Source: Haemonchus contortus
Taxonomy: Eukaryota; Nematoda; Chromadorea; Rhabditida; Trichostrongylidae
Length of the DNA: 64,000 bases
NCBI GenBank assembly: GCA_000469685.2
Contig: LS997564.1
Coordinates: 9,475,591-9,539,590, forward strand
Reading direction: 5' to 3'
The translations under genes and the position numbers were made by a program. The notes beneath the pieces are model-generated. The model was given only the letters and a program-made list of their open reading frames with translations. It was not told the DNA's origin and ran no database searches. Positions within the stretch are counted from its first letter, which is position 1. Each line of letters starts with the position of its first letter. Below, piece after piece: positions 23,561 through 48,634 of this stretch.

Positions 23561-25443
23561 CAACATTAGCTGATGTTCGTCCTTTTCAGTCACTGCCTGA
23601 TTTCGGTATCGCTATTCACACAGGTTTCATACATCTCCAAAAACGGTGGACTCACACTGAGCAGAAATGGTATTGGAACGTTGAACAACTGAAGACAAAT
23701 CTGCCGAACAGCATATCAGTTGGGTAAGGATCGTCCTCTGAATGCTATGTATGGCTTCGTAAAAAAATTGTGTTTATGGGAACCCTAATGCTACTCGCTC
23801 ACATGACGTCCACACTGGACCCTTGCTTATTCAGCTTCTAGTTCTGGCTCCATAGTCGAGAAGTATAAATATTGCATATTCAGTGTAGTTGAAAATTGAA
23901 ATGGAAGTGGGTTATCAGGTTGCCAGGGGAAGAAGTATCGGAAGGAATTGTTGAAGTGTCACGAACTAAGGTCTTCGTTTTCCGGCTGATCTTGGTAGAA
24001 GACGAGTATCCCGAGCCATTCCACGAGTGCCATACTCAAGCCAATGCAGCCGCGGTTACATTGTATCCAGCAGATACTTCAGGGACAGTTACTCTATCTT
24101 TCGCTGCTCACACTGAATATATGCTTAATCAGGGCGGTTCTTTTCCGTTCCTAATAACCAGAATCACCCATATGCAAAGTGCGGGCCAACAGACGTCCGC
24201 CAGGCATGCCTACCCGCTAGAGGGAACGAACACTTTGTCAAAGATTGGGTGTTTGTAAACTAATGGCCCTTATCACCATGATGAGCATCAGTTGTATCAC
24301 CTGTTACTCTGATGATCATTAAATTGCCCGAACCGACAACAGTTCCCATTCATCCATGGTCGCGAGCCATTGCAGTCGCTGGCTTCCTATTCAGGTCCAA
24401 GCAGTAAATTTCCTCTCATTTAGAGCTTTCTTGGAGAGCTCTGACCACTAGGCCGACAGCCTAGGACATCCCAACAGATTCATTCACTAACCTCCTTGGT
24501 CCAACGATCATATAAAAGGTAATGACGTTCCCGGCTATAAGAATCTTTAAGAAGGCATCTTTCTCTAGGTGTAAGGAACACTTCTCCCAAATCGCCATTC
24601 GTATTCGGAGATCCGAACTCTCGGTTGTCCTCTGCACTTACACCTTTATCGGGGAACTACGAGCATCGCTTTCCACAGCGCTTTGAATGGAGCTGACTAC
24701 ACACCCTTCCTGCCCGAAACAAGCCGTTTTCTACTGATCAGGCCAGTTTTTGTCATCCACTCTCGACTGTGCATTGTAGCATACTGTTCTTACAGTACTT
24801 CTAATGATTCTAAATATACATACAAAATATTCAGAAGAACAACAATAACCGTTTTATTTCTACATCTGTACAACATGCACCGGTTCCATGTTCCAGGGAG
24901 GTATAGTCCATGATGCGTAAGGATTTCGTCGAAATCCTGCGGCAAATCACTTATCGCGAAACCTTTTAAATAAGGGATGTCGTTCCACAAGTGACTGCTG
25001 AAAATATCAAGATTTCCAAATGAAGGGAAATAAGGAACTACCCTGAAATACATCTGCTAATAGGCCAACTACTACTTTTTGAGAATATGCGAAAGCTCTG
25101 GCCCGCATACTTAGCCCAACTGCACTGCAAGAAGAAAGCTATAGAAGTTTTAGGAGTTACCAGCATCACTCTCCACTTAAACACTTAATGATTTTCATCG
25201 TTCAGCTGACCTAATTTTTCCAAAATTTTGAGTTTCTAGAACTGGATTGTCAGGTCGTAATTATTTCTAGATTTATCTCGACGTGATCGACACATTTTCT
25301 TTTCATCTGGACTCATATCAGATTGAATTCCACTAGATTTTTTGATCTAACCATTCACTTACAAAAAGTGGACGATAAAAAAATAAATAGGTCTTTTTCC
25401 GAAGCATTGCTTTTGCTTCTATGAATGAAACTTAGTTGCCTAC
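23561..25443. other. Region downstream of the last placed XPB exon
   Basis: It probably includes the last coding exon and 3' UTR of the minus-strand XPB gene, but I could not fix that exon. Candidate acceptors near 25412 (with a phase-compatible frame ending in TAA near 25354) and near 25300 are both weak. A 120-codon plus-strand open frame at 23896-24258 is unrecognised. Confidence 0.3.
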
Positions 25444-33522
<8,079 letters not shown>

Positions 33523-33551
33523 CCCTGCAAATGTCAACAGGTTGAGGGGCG

Positions 33552-34265
33552 GTGCTTAGAAGGAACGCAGTTTCGAAAATCGCGCTGCCGCCGCTGCCGA
33601 CAGATTGCTCCATGACGGTGGTGACGAACACGCTAGACGGAGCCGTTTTCTCTAATCTTGACAGAAGCGGTGTAAGGAAAAAGCAAAATAAGCAGTATGA
33701 CAAAAGAGAGCGCAAATTCGCATCTACAGGAATGCGTCCTTTTTGTCTAGCTGCTAGAAAGTGTGTTTACACGCATGATATGGATATAGTCCCGGATTGG
33801 TATCTGTCTAATATCACCAAGCCTTCCATCCCTCGAACTCGTTATTTGCTCTCGCCTAGGCCAAAAGCACTCGGGCGAACACCAGGGTGGCCGCCGCAAA
33901 TCATTTATAGGACGCATAAGCATTCAGAAACACTGCGACTACCAACAGAAGTCGGATGCGAGGTCTGCGCCAAGAGACGCAATGCTCAAGGTCTTCCTTT
34001 TTCAGCATGCGCCATCAAAATTTTCTGTTATGCGGAATTGCTACGAGCTCAATTGGGTCTATCAGAGAGAAATCTCCTGATTTATGCGGTGATTCCACAG
34101 AAGTATTGGACCTTCGTAACTGCATTCGGAACTGAAATCGTTTCCAATTTCTTATTACAAATATTCAATATGTTATGGGATTCATCTCAAGGAAGATGGG
34201 AAACCTGCTGTCACTGGCTGCCTCAAGCAGAGGATCGATCCGCTCTCAAATCAGCAGAGCACTAG
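33552..34265 (+). CDS. Unexplained 237-codon ORF between XPB and PAN2
   Basis: This is the longest uninterrupted open frame in the window, starting 30 bp from the divergent XPB start codon and running opposite to both neighbours. The predicted protein is basic, with CEVCAKRR and a few other cysteines, no signal peptide and a moderately hydrophobic stretch near residues 175-205. I recognise no domain. It occupies what should be the XPB promoter and the PAN2 3' flank. It may be a divergent small gene, part of an unannotated spliced gene, or a chance frame; a length of 237 codons is unusual but not impossible by chance in 64 kb. No initiation context or splice evidence decides it. Confidence 0.22.
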   Translation: MLRRNAVSKIALPPLPTDCSMTVVTNTLDGAVFSNLDRSGVRKKQNKQYDKRERKFASTGMRPFCLAARKCVYTHDMDIVPDWYLSNITKPSIPRTRYLLSPRPKALGRTPGWPPQIIYRTHKHSETLRLPTEVGCEVCAKRRNAQGLPFSACAIKIFCYAELLRAQLGLSERNLLIYAVIPQKYWTFVTAFGTEIVSNFLLQIFNMLWDSSQGRWETCCHWLPQAEDRSALKSAEH

Positions 34266-34763
34266 TCACACCACAAGCCGGTAACGAAAGCACACAATTC
34301 CAGTTCGGAAATGCTATCAAACTATTCAAGAAAAATTCCTCAGCCTTTAACTGCCTTGGTATAACGAATATTGAAGTACAAATATGAAACATTCATTGCC
34401 ACATAGTGATAACAAATCAGAACCACATCACAGTGAGGTTTTCTGTCGAGATTGCGAAGACCAGCTTGTTCGCTGATATTGTGCACCAGTATTTAGAAAA
34501 TGTTAAAAATATGAGATATATATACAAAACAGAACCAAGTAAGCACGAGAATAATACACTGCCCTCTACCACCTATACAAAACTTAAATACACGAACCTC
34601 ATCTAACACCTTCTAGAACACCTACATTCGGTTGAGATGGAGAAACGGTCCAACTCGAAAAAAAGGTCTTGCGCTAAATTTCCAGAAGTACCAGAGAGAG
34701 CAGCAAGATATAACGATAACCATCCTCTTATTTCTCTGGAACTTTCTCAAAACTTAGCGCAAC

Positions 34764-37700
34764 TTACTCTAAAGGCGGCGATGAGCCAGCCATGGGAGTT
34801 TCTGAGAGAGGAGAGCCGCTTTTTGATTGTGGTCCATGATCAACACGCCATCCCAGCTGCTTACCCGTTGTGTAGAGCGTGTTCAAAACGCTGTCCAATG
34901 TGCCTAAAAGCAACTCTCAAAGAAAAAGGTGTTATGCTTCCAGAATGGAAAAGTTCGAGCTCAAAGTGATGCAAACAAATAGAAACAAAACCATACTGAA
35001 ACCCTCAAATTATGACCAACTGTGGACGCACCATCTTTGTTCAGTTCCTCCCACTTCCTGAACAGCTTCAGAGCCACACGGGCATCTTCAACGGAGTCGT
35101 GAATCCCCACTTGAATTTTTTCGCCTGAAAGAAAAAAGAAATAATCTTACTCCATTGAGCTTTCGTGTAAACATAGAAACTGCAGCACGTCTGAAAGTAG
35201 CACCAAAGCTCCGAAGAAGTTCAAACGAAGTAGTTCGAAAGATTTTAGGCTATAACAATTAGAGATCTATTGGCCTACCGAGCAGATGCCATGCAAGGAA
35301 TTGAAGAGAGAAAAGGCGTTGTTGTGGCACCCGAAACAACTCCACAGTATCAATCATTTGCTTCGGTGGAACCTAAACAAGTATCGTTCAAAACAATGCT
35401 TCGATATCTGGAGTGGAAAAAAAACAAAAAGCCAGGCAGTCATGAAAACTACAAGGATAATGAATAAGATTATAAAAATAAGCTTCATAAAAAACTAACA
35501 TGAATGTTAAGCGTAGAGAAGTCGTTGACTAAGGCGTGCCCGACAAAAATACAACCTCGTTCTATCAGATGTAACACTTTCATATAAACTCGCTTCAAGG
35601 TTGTAAGATGTTTCGTTGATTTACTTGGATCGAGATCGTCTTCCATTATTCCACTAAAAAGAAAGTATCGTGCTATCTCATTCAAAAGTTGGTATTTTTT
35701 TTTTGAGTAAAATGAGCAGCAAATAAGGTAAAAACCATAGATAGTAATCATTATTCAGTTAAGTAAGCTCCGTCAATGCAAATTATAATTAATGTCTTAT
35801 ACGTCATACATTCGTCCATGTCGCGTGCGCATGATTCCGGCGCTAATACAGTAAAATTTTGAAGAGTGCAAAACACATAGATAGGATATTATCGACTGTT
35901 GCAAATTGGACCTGTATTGAGTGAGATAGTCATCGACAACATCGCCTTCACAAGTGACCACGTAGTCATCGATGAGGACCTGTTCACCGGTGGAGTTCAC
36001 ACAGCTGACCCTTCCGACCGATTTTCTTCCATGTTCCTGTTGGAAAAGACTAATTTAACACTCCAACGCTCTGGGCATTAACATGAGCTTACATTGCCAA
36101 CGTTAATGAATTCAGCATCAATCCCGACATACTCGCCTTCACCAGGGATATCCAGCATTCTTCGCTCACGCGCCACTTCCTCGTTACCAGTCAGATTGCA
36201 GTCCGTTTGAAAGACCGAACACGGAATAGGCAAGCGAGTCTCAGTTACTGAGTACGGTACCATTGAAAAGGAAGGAAAATGAAGTAGGCACATCTTACGA
36301 ACCCTTCATCAAGCCACATTTCTCGTTCGCATAGCAGAGTATCAGCGGTAACTTCCATCGTGGATCAATATGCAACGCCTCGTCTTCATGGACACGAGTC
36401 ACAAGCACGTCATCGAACAGACACCAGGGAAGCTTTCTGCAGTGAAATATCTCAGATGGACAGATTTTGAACATCCACTTGCTCGGAAACGAAGTCAATC
36501 CTACGTCGGTTGTGAACGTGGGTCTTTTCAAAGAACATCCACCACGAGGCAGGGCACAAGCTACTCCTGTTTACACTTACGGGTCAATATCGTCCTTGAC
36601 AAGTGTAACTGAATGAGTCCACTGCCCATTACCATTGCCAATAGCAGCGACCATCCCTACCAGCTCATATCGATCATACTCGCCTTCCATCGGTTTCTCG
36701 CTCAGAATAGCCAATCCATTCGCGACCTACGAATACGAATTCGTTCCAGATAATAAATTAATTTATGAAAAGATACTAAATTTCAATTGAAAATCAAGTG
36801 CTTCCGTTCAAAATGTTCAAGATTTAATACCAAGAATTCCAACATATGGTGTTCAATTACGAAACAATAGCTTTTCGAAAACTAGGCTTCATAAACGGAC
36901 CCTGGCATTGAATGTCGGAGCAACGAAATGTTTCCAATCACCACATCCCGTGTCTTCAAGCCAAGAAGCGCACTCCAGATCCCAATCGTCCGTACCGTGC
37001 GAGTATTTACAGTACGCCCTGAAAAGTAATTTTTGTAGTAGTGGACTGAATGATAAAATAAGATATCGAGAACAAGGAAACTGCATAGCGGAAGCGCACA
37101 AACGTCAAATAAGTCAGTGCTTTAACAATACCGTCCTGATCGAATTCGCAAATTAGAAATCAATTATTACTCATATGCACGCTAACGCGCGCAGTATATG
37201 TCGACGGCCATTCATCCACGATGGAGTCATTCAGCGGAATGTTGGATAATTAGAATAAGATAGTTCTCTCCAGATTCGAACGCTGAACTGCTGATAGCAT
37301 CCCATAGCTCCGTCCACCTTAGTGCAAACCCTTTCCACAATAATCTGGACCACCCTTCTTTTGACTGCTTCAAACCATTTTTCCGCATTCCAGTAAGTTC
37401 TTGAAGAGATGAATTTTTGGTCCTAGCCTCGCTTCCATGTGCCAGCTCCGCCCCCTTCAAGGACTTAAGTACATTTGTTCCAATTTCTCTTACCACTTTT
37501 TTGCCGCGTCCTAGAACGTTTCTGAATATAGTTATAAATTTTTGATCTAAGCCCCGCCCACTTTGGTGCCAGCCCCGCCCACTTCGAAGATTCGTCCACA
37601 CTTGTTAAATTACCCCTCACCACTTTTTCCCGCACTCTGGAACGTTTCTAAACAGAGTTATAAATTTTTGATCTAAGCCCCGCCCACTTTGGTGCCAACT

Positions 37701-40700
37701 CCGCCCACTTTCGGGATTTGACCACATTTGTTCTCTTACACCTTGTTACCTTTTTGCCGCATCCCAGAACGTTTCTGAACAGAGTTATAAAGTTTTGATA
37801 TAAGCCCCGCCCACTTTGGTGCCAACCCCGCCCACTTTCGGGATTAGACCACATTTGTTAAATTACCCCTAACCACTTTTTTTCCGCATTCTATAACTTT
37901 TCCGAACGAAGTTAAACTCACTTTTGAAAAGTAGCTTTCACCTCAGCGCACGCCCCGCCCCTCGTGGGCGGGGCTTCGCTATACTTATGCATGCTCAGCA
38001 AGGCCTTGCTCACTCTTCTTGTTTTTTTCCTGGCCTCGACGCCTTCGTTAAATCGAGTTATGAATCTCTGTGGAAAGTACCGCCCATTGCGAGAACGCTC
38101 CGCCCACCGCCGGTAAGTTTCCTTTATTTTAATTGTTGACCCATCCCTCACCTTTGCACTTTTTTCCGGTGTCTGGAATGTTATGGGACCGAATTAGAAG
38201 AATTCGCCCATGACCCCGCCCAATTCCGGTGCATGTCCCGCCCCTTGGAGGCGGGGCTCCGCTAGGCTCACATGTGCTCTGTTGCACTTACCCTATGCTC
38301 AACCCATTCCGAACTTGACCCGACTTCTCCAGGTGTTTCTTCAGGTTATATCGAATTTCCGTACAAACAAACAGACAGACAGACAGAGCGCTTTATATAT
38401 AGTAAGGATATTATTATGCCTAATCTCGCGGATTACTTTGATGCTAACAATATGATGGAAGATACGTGCCTGTTCCTACACTCCTGTCCATATCGGCATG
38501 GCCTTTCTGTTCGTCCACCCCCTTCTAGAGAGCATTCCTTTTCTGGGATACGGTAACGCGGTCGAGATTCGGAGAGCTGTTTAAAATTAGAAATTGAGCA
38601 TAACTAGCGAGATTACAAAATACGACAGTAAATGAAAAGTCGTTATCATTAGAATATGTCTGAGATGAGTGAAAGCCTAACAAAGCAAGGATTACCTTGA
38701 GCTGTTTCTCCCAAAACTCCATGTACTTTGGGCTAGATGGATTCATGTCGAAGAGCAGTATCGGTGCGAGCTTCTGAACCCTTCTAGTGTCATCCATGCG
38801 AGTCTACAACAGATTTAAATAAAAATAGGTACGAAAGAACATAACAATCATAGATTTCGTTGAGAGATGCCCAACCACTACAATAAAACGTTTGTAACGC
38901 TGTTCGAGAGAAAGACTATACCATGCTCAGAAAATCAAAGACTTCATTTTCATTTTGTTGAATTGATGAGTGTAAAACCTACGGTCACTGCACAGGATTC
39001 ACATGGCCCTTGACGTTGTCCCTTTGCATGTAGAGCTTTCTCCAATAGATAGCTCATGCTTCTTTGTTCAGCAGCTAAACGTTGTTCTACAGCATAGGCA
39101 TTAAAAAAGAAAAGCTAGGACTGAAACAAGAGAAAGCAAAAAAAAATACCTTCAGGATAATTCAAGGAGATAACGATCTTCTTCTCGTCAGATCCATTCA
39201 ACTCCCCACATCGGATGCACCGCGATAGTACTGTCAGATCAGACTCCAAAATATCAGACAGTTTCTGCCGTTCCTCTCCGACCATAGACTAGAAGAGAAT
39301 AGGAATATATAAGTTTTTCATAATGAGATGAAACTAAAGACTATAAAGGAAGATTCGTGGTTCCCGAATCATAATATTTCATTCATTCTTCAGGAATGAA
39401 AAGACATAAATGACTAAAATAAGAAGCATGGTAAATGTGGTCATCAAAATAATCCGCTATTTTTCAACACTTTTTGCCTTTAACATAGAGTGTTCTAGCT
39501 CATTGTGTTCAGGCGCTGAAAAAGTTCAAAAAACTTGACAAAATACACCACTGAGCCACTCTCTGTGACGACGGACTTCACTAGAATCGTATGCATGCAT
39601 GTGCGAGCGAAATCCGATAGCCACTTCTCCATGTCGTCACCTTCCCCTACTGACGCACCGATGATGGTAGTAACGCAAGCGCTCGAGACCCGCGCGATTG
39701 CATGCGCGATTTGCTACGAGTTCGCCTCATCCACTTCCGGCTATCGATCTTTGCAAACTTTGGATGGACGCACCGTACTCAAGGGAGCACTAAAGCAGCA
39801 ATCAGACGAACTTACTTGTTCACCAATACAGAAGAACTAGGCTATCAAACACGAACCTGTCCATTCCTGGGGCTCCTACATAACCCGTTCCGCCTTTCTG
39901 AGGAGATTGAGTAGGAATTTATAGGAAAATGAAAATAATGTAGCATACACGTAAAGTTCGTAAATGCAACTTGCTGCAAGAGGGTATGCCGATGAAAAAA
40001 ACGTTTATTTGGATACCGCAAGATCTTTACTTGAGTCTAAATGGATTCAAGGGATTTAAACACCTATTGTATAGCATTACTAAACCGAAGAAGCCATTCA
40101 ATACAATTTAAGCTTCAAATAACAAAATGTTACCTTATTCATCGCACTCATTACATACGAAAATAAGTTCTGTGTTGTTGTTTGCACTGGTCCCACCACT
40201 GGCGCAGCACCAGAGACGACGAGTGAACGGATTAGATTTGTGCACTAAATTTTCATACACTTCATTACTCACTTCTCCCTGACCGTCCTCTTTCGAAATG
40301 AATCACACTCACCGCCGCAGCCTCTTTTGATTTTCGCTTGTCACTGATAATCCTAAAGACGAAGTCTAGCTGACATACTATGCAGTGCTCATCCTCACAG
40401 ATGTGTGAAAGAATAACATTACGGAGAGCGGCGATATGGAACAGAATCTGCAAATACAACATTGAGATCAAGTTCAATTCAACCGTTCCGTTGGTAATGA
40501 CCTAGAGTGAATGTCGAAGACGAACTAATCTCTACAAAATGGGCTCTTTTCAGGCATGAACGCTAATCAAAACAAAGAAGTCAGAAGAAGTTGCTATGTT
40601 AAAGGCGCACAAAATAATGTTGAAAATCCGATGCTGCGATTTGATTACTATACCATCACTACTAAATGTGCGTAACTACTAATATTAGCAAGAGATTAAT

Positions 40701-43700
40701 TGGAAAAATATATTTTTGAATAAAAGGTACTGCATCATGCAACGAAACTGAATTGAAGTCATTCCGGCGTTAAGAGTCAGCTAGGTTACCTTTAGGTAGT
40801 ATAATACTGATTCAATGATATTGTGGTTATGAAATCGAGCAAAACGAACGTACCAACACTATAGGATTTATGATGTTACTGGATGCTACATTCTCCATTG
40901 GCACATAGTCTGTCTTGTTATATTTTAGGACTGTGTTATCATCGAGCCTACCACTGCGAGAACGGCGAATCTCCAGCTTCCGATAAAATTGGGGAATAAC
41001 AACAGGCCCGGGAGAATCTTCCACCTCTACAAAGACGAAACAGAAGCTGGATTTAGAACTATCGATTTCAATGTAACTATCGGTGTCAACATACCACAAG
41101 CTTCTTGCCCGTCGAGATAATATGGAACGACGTTAAAATACGCCAATGGAGTGTTAGCTCGAGGATTCGGTGCATAGCCTACGAACTGGATAGTTGACAT
41201 TGTTGGGTGCGCAGGCAATGGTTTTGGTCTTCTAGAACAAAATATATGCAGTGGTTTTATTTTAGTATGATGAGAACCATAAAACTTTTATGGGTAACCT
41301 ATAAAACTAATGGTGCCCACCTTATTGTTTTTGTAAAATCCTCCAGAACTCTGAATCATAACGCTTGACTTAACAGAGCACAAAGAACAATGACTATGAA
41401 CGAGCATTAATTTAGACATTGTCGCGTGAGTCTTTTGTATGCTTGTAATTTTTTCTCTCATATTGCTCTTTCCGGGTATACTGATGGGTGCTACGATATA
41501 CGAAGTGGTGTAAACCTCGCTGTCACTCAACACCTCGGTGCGTACCAGAATGTATCAACAACAACAGACACGCTTTTCTCAAGCTCTCCATTTAAGCTGC
41601 AGATTTAGTAACTCGAAAAGTTCCCCATGAGCTGTCTCCCACTGACGGAAACAGTTGGCGGATCAGGAAAAGCATACAAGCCGGTCACGGAACCATGCTG
41701 CACCAAGGAAGGACACTTCAATTCTCGTGGTAGCCCATACAAGGGATGGAGTGCTGACGACGTTTTTGACACCATATGAACCCTTCAGCTTGCTCTGAAG
41801 TTGACTCCCACCAAGAAGACTTTTTTCGTCAATTCTAAAACCTCAGACTCGTTTCGACCGTGGGCAGCAGCTGCAAACGGCTTTCACCACGACATCACTA
41901 AACCACATATGGTGCAGTTGATAAGAAACTATCTAGACAGCTATGACTACTTGATAATCCTAGGGATCGACAGACTGCTCCATCTTAGACATCGAGTGGT
42001 GGTTGTAAACTGTGTTTACCTTTTATATGTCTGTTCACTATGAAGTACTTGTAACAATATTTGACTACAAAAAACAACCACAAAAGACTCAGCGATGACC
42101 TAATGTTATAGGAAATGCGAAATACCTGTAGACATTTTGACACATCTCCTCTGGCCAGTCCGAAAAGTAGGTGTCGTCACAGGAAAAAGGAAGAGGCACC
42201 GACGCAAGTGGAGTATGGGTATCATCAATTAGAAACGATTGAGGAGGTCCAAGCTAAAAACATGTCCGAATTACTTTTATGTTTGGAGTGCAATGCAACG
42301 TGCCACATACTGAAGGGTCGGCGAAGTCGGTGTCGTATGAGGAATCATTGATGGCAGGATTCGGCCGATCTGCGTAGACATGGATATTTCCTAGAAAGAA
42401 TAACTTTTGGAAAGATAATGGTCACTGGGTAAGTAAATGGTGATTTGAACTCCGCTTCCTGAGGAATTCCAATAGTGTAAAGAATGATGAGCGCGGTCCC
42501 GTAAAAATTTTTTCAGGATTGGCTGGCCGGCTCAAGACATTGCACGTATAAGTGCTTAGCCATAGCGATGAAGGCCATCAAGAAGGTCAGAGAAAGCGGT
42601 GTCTCGGTAATGTAAGGGACGGAGCACGGTGGCGGGAAAGCACAACGGGTTAGATTTCTATCCGTGGCCAAAGTTTTACCCACAACTCGCCAACGTTCTA
42701 TTAGATTAGCTCAGCTTGACCAGTAGATATATCGACACACTCAGAGGGAAGGGGCGGTCAATAATTACGGTCCGAGACAGGATCCAAGGGCTAATCTAAT
42801 GGTAAGACACGTGTAGCAATATGGGCAGCAATGGAGAGTTTAGCAGAAGTACTCACTATCATATGTTGCCTCTGCTGACATGCTTCGTTAGAGAGAGAAT
42901 CAGGCCTAATGACCATGAAAATAAGTTCACGTAGAGCTCTTACCAATCTCGTCACCAAAGGCAAGGTACTGCTTGGTCGTTGAAAAATCAAAGGCAGTCA
43001 AATGGTATCCACCAGAATCAATAATCACTGGAACCCCAGCATTCCTCTCGTTTAAAAACATCATTTGAGCCTGTCCATTCTGAAAAATATCTTCTAAACG
43101 GGTACAGAATTTTGGCACGAAAATCAAAAGAAACCCTGACTAACCTGTCCAACACTGAACACACGAGAATCACAAAATGTAGGAAGGGTGAGAAACCTGG
43201 AGAACAAAGGAGCGAAGGAAAGCGGTATTGGTGGGAGAGCAGAAAAGTTCCTCAGATCGTACACCTTCACATAGGGATCGCCATGCGGTACTCCGAGTCT
43301 AAATGCTGTGTATTCGAGCTAGAATGCAAAAAATATCACGTTCGGGCAGAACTTTTATGCAGACTCAACAATCCATAAAAAGGTATTGTCTAGGAACGGA
43401 AGGCTGCGTCACCAGAGCCAGTGAGTCTTTCTTGGAGAAACAACATTAGACCAATCGATGCCCACTAGTTAGGAGGGGAAAAATTGAAAAATGGCAAAAG
43501 CTCTGCTGATCATCGAAAACTACCATTTTCACTAGAACTGAATGATCAAACGCTCTACTATCGCCAAATGAAAGCTATAGCCGGGTTTGTCTAAAATTTT
43601 GCAAGAGAAGTTGAAGGTTCTCATAGATTCAAGGGTAAGAAGATAAAGTTAAAATACAAACTCCTGATAGATTGCTATTACACACCTCATAGAACAACCC

Positions 43701-45114
43701 GATGTTATCAACTTTGTCCCATTGACGTCGAAATCCGTGATCGCTCCACCATGCGCTGAAATCACTCGAATCGTGTCCATCGTCCCTAGTGCTCGAAGCG
43801 TGATCTGTATTGTTCGTACAGGGAGGAGTAGAAGAGTTTGAAATTCAAAAATCTACACACCTTTCCCTCTGTGTCTGCAGTGAACAGTTGAGTTCCATTC
43901 AATCTAATGAGATTAGCGTTCTTCTCCTTGATATTAGCCTTGAACCTTATTGATTACCTTCGATTGTAGCGGTTAGGCAATAAAATGATTGAGTGAGCAT
44001 ACCACACGCAGTTCTTTTTGCTTTTCCAGATCAAATTGAATGAGCTTCCTCTGATCACCTCCCATGAACAAGGACGACGTACCAGGCAATAGACGCATAG
44101 AATTCAAGTTCTGCATTGACTGAGAGCTGAAGTAGTGGAGTAAGTAAATTACCCGAAAACTTAATTAGGAGAATTTCCTATTTTAATAATCACCCGAACG
44201 AGAACGCAACAAGGCCGTGACGTGTATTTGCTTTGAGTTCACTGGCGGATAATGAAAGTATCACCATCTCAGTTGCATTCATATCCCGAATATCCCCTCT
44301 TGTTGCACAGACAGCAGTGTATCTTTCAAACGATGGTGCATAATAAGAGGCTATCCGTCCCTGAAAATCAAAACACCTTGATCGATTAATTTATTTTAGC
44401 AGAAACCTAGGGAAAAGAAATAGTTTAGTTTCTCACAAAAACATGCATACTAAGAAACAAAATGCTCCAATAACTGGTGACTCCATTGAATAGGCCGTCT
44501 TGATAATCTCCTTCACTCATATAGTATTTGAAAGATGAAAACTATCGAAATATCTGTAGAGTTGACTACTGGGAGTGAGCTAGCAGCATCTATTTGCGCG
44601 GTCAAGCTAAACATAATAATAAGGAAGCCGTAGGCCCCTGACGTTCTTTTGCCTTTGTAGTAAATTGCTCAAGAAATCAGCGCTTTTCCCTCTTTCCATT
44701 CAACATTTCCTTCCTTACTAAAGGATAAAACGTCTTAAGGCAAGTAGCACACTTTGAGACTGTGAAAGAAAGAAAGCACAAAAGTTTTTCGGTCAAGTTT
44801 GCTTTGTGAATTTATAAAAAGTGGTTCAACAAAAAGGCTAGGGCAAAGATATAAATCTTGAAATCAATGCCTCACATGACAATTGCCGAACCATAGTAGT
44901 TCTTCGTACGGATCGAAACAAAGGGCAGTAACCGGAGCTGGAGTTAGAGCATTCGTCTCGATTGTAGATGCATAGACAAACGATCCATTCCCCTGTAGCC
45001 ACTGAAACCCAAACGAAGATACAACTAGACCCAACAAACCCACACTATATTACTAATATTGTCAAAAAGTACCTCATCGGTCGATCCAGCGCCGACGAGG
45101 GCAGAGTTTTCCAT
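34764..45114 (-). CDS. panl-2 / PAN2: PAN2 poly(A)-specific ribonuclease subunit
   Basis: PAN2 is the DEDD 3'-5' exonuclease of the PAN2-PAN3 complex that trims mRNA poly(A) tails in the cytoplasm. Exons: 45073-45114, 44876-45001, 44194-44360, 44003-44126, 43861-43938, 43686-43804, 43145-43298, 42944-43079, 42311-42390, 42126-42253, 41095-41231, 40854-41026, 40313-40447, 40134-40244, 39150-39288, 38983-39086, 38696-38803, 36901-37018, 36581-36726, 36303-36436, 36093-36247, 35912-36036, 35500-35653, 35279-35372, 35032-35124, 34764-34903. The N-terminal WD40 region (PYEELLWFGNCHGRIASYY, KVYDLRN), the FVGYAPNPR linker, the inactive ubiquitin-hydrolase-like domain with CIRCG and CESC zinc-ligand pairs, and the exonuclease domain (GIDAEFI, GHALVNDF, GIHDSVEDA supplying D-E, D, H and D) all appear in order. 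Phase fails between 38696 and 37018, so a small exon there is missed. Confidence 0.93.
37227..38400 (+). repeat. GC-box minisatellite and related repeats in a PAN2 intron
   Basis: Units of about 123-129 bp repeat at least three times from about 37420 to 37920. Each carries AAGCCCCGCCCACTTTGGTG followed by CCGCCCACTT, a TTGTTAAATTACCCCT-like stretch and GAACGTTTCTGAACAGAGTT. Related GCCCCGCCC blocks continue to about 38270, including short perfect hairpins such as GCCCCGCCCC...GGGCGGGGC at 37950-37974. The right end has CAGACAGACAGACAGAGCGC followed by TTTATATATAG (38372-38402), the sort of tail seen on dispersed nematode repeats. The array lies inside a PAN2 intron in the interval where I lose one coding exon. 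Confidence 0.85.

Positions 45115-48634
<3,520 letters not shown>

Noticed and set aside
37227..37854. Minus-strand ORFs with GRGWHQSGRGL repeats as a repeat protein
   Set aside because: They are translations of the GC-box minisatellite inside a PAN2 intron, and the frame breaks between units.
39289..40133. Extra PAN2 exon with KGGTGYVGAPGMDR at about 39840-39889
   Set aside because: Its splice phases do not fit the neighbouring exons, whereas 40134 joins 39288 directly in frame.
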